A stretch of DNA of 5,515 nucleotides. Origin: Acidobacteria bacterium 37-71-11. Its GTDB lineage: Bacteria; Acidobacteriota; Thermoanaerobaculia; Thermoanaerobaculales; Thermoanaerobaculaceae. Below are positions 1-4,584 of the stretch, in pieces (position 1 is the first letter of the stretch; every line of letters starts with the position of its first letter). The notes under the pieces are model-generated. The model did not search any database and was not told the origin of the DNA. It was given only the letters and a program-made list of their open reading frames with translations. Where the stretch lies: NCBI GenBank assembly GCA_002279285.1, contig NCBR01000170.1, positions 1-5,515 of the forward strand, written 5' to 3'. A program made the translations under genes and the position numbers.

Positions 1-675
1 ACCGCCGACGAGCGCCGGCTCGGCGCGATCGTGATCGACATCGGCTACGGCTCGACCAGCTACGCCGCGTTCTCGGGCGACAAGCTCCTCGCCTCCGGAT
101 GCTTTCCGATCGGCGGCAACAAGGTCAACGACGATCTCGTGCACCGCTTCCAGACCACTGCGGCAGGGGCGGAAAAGGCCAAGCGCGAGGCCGGCACGAT
201 GCTCCTCGCCGACGTCGGGGACGAGGAGACGATCTCCGTCCCGACGATCGAGGGGCGCGGCAGCCACGTGATTTCGCGCCGCGAGCTGTGCAAAACCATC
301 CGCCTGCGTATGCAGGAGACGTTCGAGCTGATCGCCGCCGAGGTGTGGCGCCAGATCCCGCAGGACGCCCCGTGCACGGGCGTCGTGCTCTCGGGAGGCG
401 GCGCCCATCTGGACGGGCTCGCCGCTCTCGCCGAGGAGGTCTTCGTCAAGCGGGCTCGGCTCGGCGACCTGGAGGGCGTCCCGGACGCCACGCACTTGCT
501 CGCGAGTTCGGAGTTGCCCGCGCGCTCGCCGGCCGTGGCCGTTGGGCTGCTGGTGCACGGACGCAGTTTGTTGCTCCCGGCTGCGGTGCCGCAGGTGCGC
601 GAGAGGCGGCGTCGCGAGGGGTTGTGGACGAGAATTTCACGCAAAGTTCTTGCGAAAAGGGGAGGTGGATCGTGA
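1..675 (+). CDS. ftsA: Cell division protein FtsA, C-terminal part (5' end outside window)
   Basis: FtsA is an actin-fold ATPase that tethers FtsZ filaments to the cytoplasmic face of the inner membrane and recruits later divisome proteins. The frame is open from base 1, leaving 224 visible residues of a protein usually about 400 long, so the left edge truncates it. Visible residues 10-22 carry the phosphate-2 loop of the actin superfamily (D13, G15, G17), here DIGYGSTS rather than the usual DIGGGTxD. Residues 36-41 (FPIGGN) and the following NDDL match the FtsA 'GG..vT.DIA' region. An adenosine-type motif, VVLSGGGAHLDGLAAL, is encoded near 385-432. The tail ends in GLWTRISRKVLAKR, a short basic amphipathic helix like the FtsA membrane-targeting sequence. 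The TGA stop overlaps the ftsZ start in GTGA, so translational coupling is likely. The ftsZ neighbour and both motifs make the identity firm. Confidence 0.93.
   Translation, partial: TADERRLGAIVIDIGYGSTSYAAFSGDKLLASGCFPIGGNKVNDDLVHRFQTTAAGAEKAKREAGTMLLADVGDEETISVPTIEGRGSHVISRRELCKTIRLRMQETFELIAAEVWRQIPQDAPCTGVVLSGGGAHLDGLAALAEEVFVKRARLGDLEGVPDATHLLASSELPARSPAVAVGLLVHGRSLLLPAAVPQVRERRRREGLWTRISRKVLAKRGGGS
661..671 (+). promoter_or_regulatory. Ribosome binding site of ftsZ
   Basis: A strong Shine-Dalgarno sequence, GGAGG at 661-665, lies inside the last codons of ftsA. It sits six bases before the GTG at 672. It decides the ftsZ start: the frame stays open much further upstream (to about base 99), but that upstream part overlaps ftsA and encodes only Arg/Gly-rich shadow sequence. 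Confidence 0.85.
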
Positions 676-1853
676 TCACATTTGACGATTCGAAGGGAAG
701 TTCGAACCCTGCGATCACCATCGCCGACGAGTCCTCGCCGGCCTTGATCAAGGTCGTGGGGGTCGGCGGAGGCGGCAGCAACGCGGTGAACCGCATGATC
801 GCCGCCGGCATCAAGGGCGTCGAGTTCATTGCGGTGAACACCGACGGCCAGGCGCTGCGCGCGAGCCAGGCCGGGGTGCGTCTGCAACTCGTGACCCCGA
901 ACTCGCGCGGCAAGGCGCTCGGCGCCGGCTGCGACCCGGAAGCCGCCAACCGCGCGGCGCTCGACCGCACCGAGGAACTCATCGAGTGCATCGAGGGCGC
1001 CGACATGGTCTTCATCGCCGCCGGGATGGGCGGGGGGACCGGGACCGGCGCGGCGCCGGTGATCGGCAACCTCGCCCGCGACGCTGGCGCGCTGACGGTC
1101 GCGGTGGTCACCAAGCCGTTCGCGTTCGAGGGGACCCGCAAGGCGCGCATCGCGGACAAGGGGATCGAGGAGCTGCGCAAGTGCGTGGACACCCTCATCA
1201 CGGTGCCCAACTCGCGCCTGCTCCAGATGGTCGGACCGCAGGTCTCGGTGGAGGAGGCGTTCCAGCTCGCCGACGAGGCGCTGCGCCACGGCGTCGAGGG
1301 GATCTCGGACATCATCAACGAAACCGGGATCATCAACCGCGACTTTGCCGACGTCGAGACCGTGATGCGCGGCGGCGGGATGGCGCTGATGGGCATCGGC
1401 CAGGGCCAGGGCGAGCACCGCGCCATTGAGGCGGCGCAACAGGCGTTCTCCTCGCCCCTGCTCGAGGAGGCGTCGCTCGAGGGTGCGCAGCGGGTGCTGG
1501 TGAACTTCATCGGCGGCCGCGACACGACGATCGCCGAGATCAACGACGCCGCCGAGTACATCGCCAAGCGCTGCTCCCCCGACTGCCTGTTCCTGTTCGG
1601 GTACGGGCAGCGCGAGGAACTCGAGGCGAAGATCCAGGTCACGGTCGTCGCGACCGGGTTCGGTGCGACCGCCGAGGACCGGCCGGCGCGCGCGGCCGAA
1701 CGGGCGCTCCCCAGGGAGGCGCCGCGGCCGGAGAAACAGCCCGAGGCCGCGAGCCCGTACCTGCCGGCGAACCTGCCGAACGACTACGGCGTCAACGTGG
1801 GCAACTTCTCCGAGCTTGACACCCCCACGTACCTGCGCCGCCAGATGGACTGA
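672..1853 (+). CDS. ftsZ: Cell division protein FtsZ (tubulin-like GTPase)
   Basis: FtsZ is the GTP-dependent polymer that forms the Z ring at the division site. The 393 residues match the usual 350-450. In order: a short N-terminal extension (1-25), the first glycine loop GVGGGGSNAVNRM (30-42), NTDGQAL (56-62), the tubulin signature GGGTGTG (120-126), and the T7 synergy loop NRDFADV (222-228) with N222, D224 and D227, which complete the GTPase site of the next subunit. A Pro/Ala/Glu/Arg-rich linker of about 45 residues follows from about 335. The C-terminal peptide DTPTYLRRQMD (383-393) resembles the FtsA-binding tail DIPxFLRxQ. The GTG start at 672 is chosen for its strong Shine-Dalgarno sequence and the GTGA overlap with ftsA. 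Odd points are a two-residue insertion (K81-A82) in the TRG-LGAG region and Ser79 where Thr is usual. Both catalytic motifs are intact, so it should be active. Confidence 0.97.
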   Translation: MITFDDSKGSSNPAITIADESSPALIKVVGVGGGGSNAVNRMIAAGIKGVEFIAVNTDGQALRASQAGVRLQLVTPNSRGKALGAGCDPEAANRAALDRTEELIECIEGADMVFIAAGMGGGTGTGAAPVIGNLARDAGALTVAVVTKPFAFEGTRKARIADKGIEELRKCVDTLITVPNSRLLQMVGPQVSVEEAFQLADEALRHGVEGISDIINETGIINRDFADVETVMRGGGMALMGIGQGQGEHRAIEAAQQAFSSPLLEEASLEGAQRVLVNFIGGRDTTIAEINDAAEYIAKRCSPDCLFLFGYGQREELEAKIQVTVVATGFGATAEDRPARAAERALPREAPRPEKQPEAASPYLPANLPNDYGVNVGNFSELDTPTYLRRQMD

Positions 1854-1855
1854 AC

Positions 1856-1946
1856 GATCCCGCGTGCATCACTGGCCCTGGGGCGCCACCCACCTCCCGG
1901 CGCCCCGGGGCTCTGCCCCGCCGGGGCCAGAGGCACGCAAGGGATC
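1856..1946. repeat. Branched compound inverted repeat after ftsZ; possible non-canonical bidirectional terminator or structured element
   Basis: Starting two bases after the ftsZ stop, nested perfect inverted repeats can fold into one branched structure. P1 pairs 1856-1861 (GATCCC) with 1941-1946 (GGGATC). P2 pairs 1862-1867 (GCGTGC) with 1933-1938 (GCACGC), with a two-A bulge at 1939-1940. A 4/2 internal loop follows. P3 pairs 1872-1878 (CTGGCCC) with 1924-1930 (GGGCCAG). Inside P3 are two hairpins: P4, 1880-1887 (GGGGCGCC) with 1899-1906 (GGCGCCCC) and an 11-base loop; and P5, 1907-1911 (GGGGC) with 1915-1919 (GCCCC) and a TCT loop. That is 32 base pairs in 91 bases. Neither strand has a T tract after it, so it is not a classic intrinsic terminator. 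Its place between convergent genes suits transcription termination or 3'-end protection in both directions. A mobile palindromic repeat is the main alternative. The pairing is seen in the sequence; the function is inferred. Confidence 0.7.
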
Positions 1947-1999
1947 CCTCCACCCGACCCGGGAGCGGCAACCATCTCTGCAACCCTGACCCGCCATTT

Positions 2000-2012
2000 C
2001 CCGCGCCGCGGG
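2000..2012 (-). terminator. Short GC-rich hairpin after the zinc-ribbon gene, weak terminator candidate
   Basis: CCCGC (2000-2004) pairs with GCGGG (2008-2012) around a three-base loop, six bases past the TGA of the minus-strand gene. On that strand it is followed only by AAAT, not a run of T. The five-pair stem is too weak to call with confidence. It may act together with the larger structure at 1856-1946. Confidence 0.3.
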
Positions 2013-2018
2013 CCGACC

Positions 2019-2471
2019 TCACTTCTTCTTGCTGAACAGGGCGTCGAAGGCGGCCCGTTGGCTTGACACGGCACCGCCGTCGGGCGTGACGACCGCCGGC
2101 CGGTCGGAACCGAACTCCTGCACTGTATTCGGGGTCATCAGCTCGCAGGCGTTGCGCCTCGTCTTGTTGGTCACGCGCACGGGGACCGGCTTGCGGCACT
2201 CCTTGGGACGCGAGGTATCGAAGTGGATGCAGTTGGAGCAGGTGTGGAGGTCGTTGCCGCAGCTCGTGCACACCGCATCCAGCGCCACCGACCCGGAGAG
2301 CTGCTGCCGCACGCCGCACATCCGGCAACGGAACACCGTCACCGTAGGCGCTCCCAGTCCCCGCCCGCGCGGCCCTTCGGGACGCTCGCGCGGCCCGCTC
2401 TCGGGCGCGCGCCGCTCGTCATGGCGCTCCTCGTCCTGGTACCCCCGATGCCTGTATTTGCGGTCGGGCAT
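2019..2471 (-). CDS. Small eight-cysteine zinc-ribbon-like protein of unknown function
   Basis: The 150-residue product has three parts. Residues 1-40 are highly charged and rich in Arg, Glu, Gly and Pro, probably disordered. Residues 47-110 hold eight cysteines: C49xxC52, C68xxC71, C78xxC81, C92 and C109. This suggests two four-cysteine zinc sites, a ribbon (C49/C52/C68/C71) and a second knuckle (C78/C81/C92/C109). The stretch HTCSNCIHFDTSRPKEC resembles a widespread uncharacterised bacterial family with a C.NC.hFdP...qC pattern. The C-terminus AFDALFSKKK is short and basic. No enzyme motif is visible, so binding of nucleic acid or protein is only a guess. The ATG at 2471 is preceded by AAGGAG (2475-2480) with a short three-base spacer. 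A TTG at 2489 would add six residues but would place that Shine-Dalgarno inside the gene. It is the last of the minus-strand genes and converges on ftsZ. Confidence 0.8.
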   Translation of the reverse strand: MPDRKYRHRGYQDEERHDERRAPESGPRERPEGPRGRGLGAPTVTVFRCRMCGVRQQLSGSVALDAVCTSCGNDLHTCSNCIHFDTSRPKECRKPVPVRVTNKTRRNACELMTPNTVQEFGSDRPAVVTPDGGAVSSQRAAFDALFSKKK

Positions 2472-2474
2472 ACG

Positions 2475-2480
2475 CTCCTT
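2475..2480 (-). promoter_or_regulatory. Ribosome binding site of the zinc-ribbon gene
   Basis: CTCCTT on the plus strand reads AAGGAG on the minus strand, three bases before the ATG at 2471. The spacing is shorter than usual. It is still the only Shine-Dalgarno match nearby, and it favours this ATG over the upstream TTG at 2489. Confidence 0.6.
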
Positions 2481-2526
2481 ATAGCACAACCGCGCGACCC
2501 GGCCCCGCGCCCCGCTTAGGCCCTCG

Positions 2527-2541
2527 CCCCGCCGGCCGGGG
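2527..2541 (-). terminator. GC hairpin just after the thioesterase stop
   Basis: CCCCG (2527-2531) pairs with CGGGG (2537-2541) around a five-base loop, immediately downstream of the thioesterase TGA (2546-2544 on the minus strand). No T tract follows. It may only slow transcription or protect the upstream message, so the zinc-ribbon gene could still be read through. It lies in the 72-base gap between the two genes. Confidence 0.3.
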
Positions 2542-2543
2542 GT

Positions 2544-3011
2544 TCACCACCGGTGGAACGCCGGGTGGCCCTCCTGGACCGCGACGAAGACGCCGCGGCA
2601 GGTCGCGGTCGTCACGCCGCCGCTCTCCAGCACCCCCTCGACCACCGCCCGGTCGCCGGCAGCCTCGACGACCCTCGCTCGCAGGGTGACCGGCGCGGTC
2701 GAAGGCGTCAGTCGCTTGAGCACGACGCGGTACTCGGCGGTCACCGTGCACGGTGGCCTGTCGGCTCCGCGCGCGGCCATGAGGTGGTGCGCCGCCGTCC
2801 AGTTGCAGTGGCAGTCGAACAGCGTCCCGATGATGCCGCCGTTGAGGGCGCCGTCGAACGCCTCGTGCCGCTTCGCCGGCGTCCACTCGCAGACGACTTC
2901 GTCACCGTGTACGAAGCTCTGGATCCGCAGCCCGTCGGGGTTCGCCGGCCCGCAGCCGAAGCAGTGCGTCGAAGGCGCGTAGCGCTCCTGCAGACTCTGC
3001 TCTTCGCTCAT
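2544..3011 (-). CDS. PaaI-like hotdog-fold thioesterase
   Basis: The 155 residues fit a single hotdog domain of the 4HBT/PaaI group, cytoplasmic enzymes that hydrolyse acyl-CoA thioesters. The N-terminal block CFGCGPANPDGLRI (17-30) is typical of these proteins. The central helix segment HEAFDGALNGGIIGTLFDCH (49-68) corresponds to the catalytic HGG...D region, with N57-G58-G59 in place of HGG and D66 as the likely catalytic acid. Strands follow at about 88-100 and 106-145 (AEYRVVLKRLTP and the C-terminal sheet). No signal peptide is visible. The ATG at 3011 lacks an obvious Shine-Dalgarno sequence; TAAACT (minus strand) lies six bases before it. The gene sits between the M23 gene (66-base gap) and the zinc-ribbon gene (72-base gap), neither of which points to a substrate. 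The fold is confident; the substrate and even the activity are open. Confidence 0.85.
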   Translation of the reverse strand: MSEEQSLQERYAPSTHCFGCGPANPDGLRIQSFVHGDEVVCEWTPAKRHEAFDGALNGGIIGTLFDCHCNWTAAHHLMAARGADRPPCTVTAEYRVVLKRLTPSTAPVTLRARVVEAAGDRAVVEGVLESGGVTTATCRGVFVAVQEGHPAFHRW

Positions 3012-3041
3012 AGCGCGAGTTTACACGCCAGTGCAAATAGC

Positions 3042-3053
3042 GCCGCTGGCGGC
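3042..3053 (-). terminator. Short inverted repeat in the M23-thioesterase gap, weak terminator candidate
   Basis: GCCGC (3042-3046) and GCGGC (3049-3053) form a perfect inverted repeat, realistically a four-pair stem with a four-base loop. On the minus strand it is followed by GCTATTTG. It could end M23 transcription weakly, but a four-pair stem is common by chance in DNA of this composition. Confidence 0.2.
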
Positions 3054-3077
3054 CGGCTCGAACCACGGACCACGCCT

Positions 3078-4463
3078 CTAGGGCAGCTTGATCTTGCTGC
3101 CGATGTTGTCGCGGATCCAGTGCTCGTCCAGCCACTCGAGCGGGTTCACCGATTTGCCCTGCACGAAGATTTCGAGGTGGAGGTGATCGCCGCCGGCGAG
3201 GCCGGTCGAGCCGCTGTTGCCGAGCTGCTGCCCCTTGGCCACCTTGTCGCCGGGCTTCACCGAGATCGCGGACATGTGTCCGTACAGGCTCATCAACCCG
3301 TAGCCGTGGTCGACGATCACCGCGTTGCCGTAGATCACGAGCCAGCCCGCGAACACCACTCGCCCGGAGTTGGCGGCGGGCACCGGCGCGTGCTCGGTCG
3401 AGGCGAGGTCGAGGCCGAGGTGGGTCTGGTGATCCACCGCTTTGCCGTCGTAGAGGTAGGTCCTGGTCTCCGCGAAGCCGGCCCGGCGCTGCGAGTTCGG
3501 CATTTGCAGGAAGGCACCGCGCCAGAGGAACGCCGGTTCGGTGTCCTTCGCGATGGCGAGGATCTTCGCCAGGACCGCCCGCCGCTCCTCGCCGTTGATC
3601 CGCAGGTATTGGTCGAGCAGCGAGCCGCTGGCGTCGAAACCCGGGGTCTGGCTCGCGATCGCCGGCACGACCCTGGCGAGGAACGCGTCGGTCAAGTCGA
3701 TCGTGTCGGTCCGCGGTGGGGACTTCTTGAACAGGTCCACGAACGGCAGTTCGCTCCGGTTGCCGGCGGCGTCCTCGGCGAACAGCCGCACCTGGCCCAC
3801 GTCGTCGAGCTCCCAGGGCACGGCGAAGAGGGCGAACCGCTCGCCGGGCCCGCCTCCCGGCAGCGGGAAGGAGAGCGATTCCGTCGCGCCGGCGCGCACG
3901 CCCGAGCGCACCACGCCGTCGCCGACGCGGAACACGACGACGCCGGAACCGCCCTGGCGGACGTAGTGCTGCCGCGACAGGAGCTCCAGGCGGGGCGGCC
4001 GCAGCAGCACGGCCATCCGTTTCTCGACGACCACCGGGGCGTGCGAGCGCAGGGGTCCGGCCATCCTGTCCGCCGTGGCCCGCACCACCGCCTCGCCTTC
4101 CTTCAACCACGCCTCGGCCGAGCGCCCCACCGTCCCGGTGAGGTCGGCCTGGGCGGTGAAGCGACCGCGCAGGGGGGAGAAGGGGCCGGCCCGCTCGAAT
4201 TGCCGCTCGGCGAGCACCACCGAGCGCTCGCCCTGGATGAGTTCCAGCTTGATCGCGCCCAGGCCTCCCGACGGTTCCGAAAAGTGGGCCGTGATCGACG
4301 TGGCGGGTCCGATCGCCTCGTGGTCGCTCGCGATCACGACCGCGGGCGCCGGCCCCCGGCGCAGCGCGCCCGCGAGGACGAGCCCCACGACAGCGAGCAC
4401 GACGACGACGACAACCAAGCGGCCGTGGCCGCGCGAACGCTCTCCGGAGAACGATATGGGCAC
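3078..4463 (-). CDS. Membrane-anchored M23 (LytM-type) peptidoglycan endopeptidase
   Basis: M23 metallopeptidases cut peptide cross-links of peptidoglycan, or act as regulators when their active site is lost. The 461-residue protein has a basic cytoplasmic start (1-15), one hydrophobic segment (about 16-34, with six consecutive Val) that should anchor it in the inner membrane, a long periplasmic region (35-340) with a beta-rich part around 155-245 that looks Ig-like (PRLELLSRQHYV; FAEDAAGNRSELPF), and a C-terminal LytM domain (about 345-445). The zinc and catalytic residues are all present: H348 and D352 in HLGLD, H396 in LYGHMS, and H427 and H429 in HLHLE. It is therefore probably active. 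The GTG start at 4463 has a purine-rich Shine-Dalgarno (GGGGGGAG) eight bases upstream. The next gene upstream, a C1 peptidase, ends 121 bases away. A division or cell-wall remodelling role is plausible but not shown. Confidence 0.92.
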   Translation of the reverse strand: MPISFSGERSRGHGRLVVVVVVLAVVGLVLAGALRRGPAPAVVIASDHEAIGPATSITAHFSEPSGGLGAIKLELIQGERSVVLAERQFERAGPFSPLRGRFTAQADLTGTVGRSAEAWLKEGEAVVRATADRMAGPLRSHAPVVVEKRMAVLLRPPRLELLSRQHYVRQGGSGVVVFRVGDGVVRSGVRAGATESLSFPLPGGGPGERFALFAVPWELDDVGQVRLFAEDAAGNRSELPFVDLFKKSPPRTDTIDLTDAFLARVVPAIASQTPGFDASGSLLDQYLRINGEERRAVLAKILAIAKDTEPAFLWRGAFLQMPNSQRRAGFAETRTYLYDGKAVDHQTHLGLDLASTEHAPVPAANSGRVVFAGWLVIYGNAVIVDHGYGLMSLYGHMSAISVKPGDKVAKGQQLGNSGSTGLAGGDHLHLEIFVQGKSVNPLEWLDEHWIRDNIGSKIKLP

Positions 4464-4471
4464 GTTGCTCT

Positions 4472-4480
4472 CTCCCCCCT
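4472..4480 (-). promoter_or_regulatory. Ribosome binding site of the M23 peptidase gene
   Basis: The minus strand reads AGGGGGGAG here, with its GGAG core eight bases before the GTG at 4463. This supports a non-ATG start that places the hydrophobic anchor at residues 16-34, as expected for an N-terminal signal anchor. Confidence 0.65.
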
Positions 4481-4493
4481 CTGCGCCGCCCGT

Positions 4494-4518
4494 CTCCGAC
4501 GCGCCCCACCGGTCGGAG
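4494..4518. repeat. Perfect 7-bp inverted repeat upstream of the M23 gene
   Basis: CTCCGAC (4494-4500) and GTCGGAG (4512-4518) are perfect inverted copies separated by 11 bases. They lie 31-55 bases upstream of the M23 start, in the 121-base gap after the C1 peptidase gene. It could be a leader hairpin, an operator half-site pair (18 bases centre to centre) or the remains of a terminator. No T tract follows on either strand. No promoter was recognised in this gap. Confidence 0.4.
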
Positions 4519-4568
4519 CGGACGCCGGGCCAGCGCAGCCCAAGACAACCAAGACGTCGGACCGCGGC

Positions 4569-4583
4569 GTTCCCTTCCGGAAC
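4569..4583 (-). terminator. Short hairpin just after the C1 peptidase stop
   Basis: GTTCC (4569-4573) pairs with GGAAC (4579-4583) around a five-base loop, directly downstream of the TAG stop (4587-4585 on the minus strand). It has five pairs and no T tract, so it is a weak terminator candidate at best. Confidence 0.25.
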
Positions 4584-4584
4584 C

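Noticed and set aside
99..671. Upstream extension of the ftsZ reading frame
   Set aside because: The frame is open, but the translation is Arg/Gly/Pro-rich shadow of ftsA. The strong ribosome binding site and the GTGA overlap place the ftsZ start at 672.
60..1642. Long minus-strand open frames (about 400-460 codons) opposite ftsA and ftsZ
   Set aside because: They are antisense to two clearly conserved genes, have His/Arg/Ala/Ser-rich composition typical of GC-rich shadows, and show no recognisable domain.
1856..1946. Reading the palindromic element as an integron attC site or transposon end
   Set aside because: No GTTRRRY/RYYYAAC core boxes, no target-site duplication and no integrase or transposase gene were seen in the window.
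3045..3077. tRNA-like GGTTCGAGCC on the minus strand in the M23-thioesterase gap
   Set aside because: It resembles a T-arm, but the flanking bases (CGTGG and CGGCC) do not pair, and no anticodon arm, acceptor stem or CCA end is found.
4400..4430. Short (ACG)n-like run as a microsatellite or phase-variation tract
   Set aside because: It encodes the Val-rich membrane anchor of the M23 protein. The repeat unit is three bases, so length changes would not shift the frame.
2902..4548. 548-codon minus-strand frame overlapping the M23 gene
   Set aside because: It is Arg/Gly/Ala-rich with no domain, while the other frame encodes a complete LytM domain with its metal ligands.
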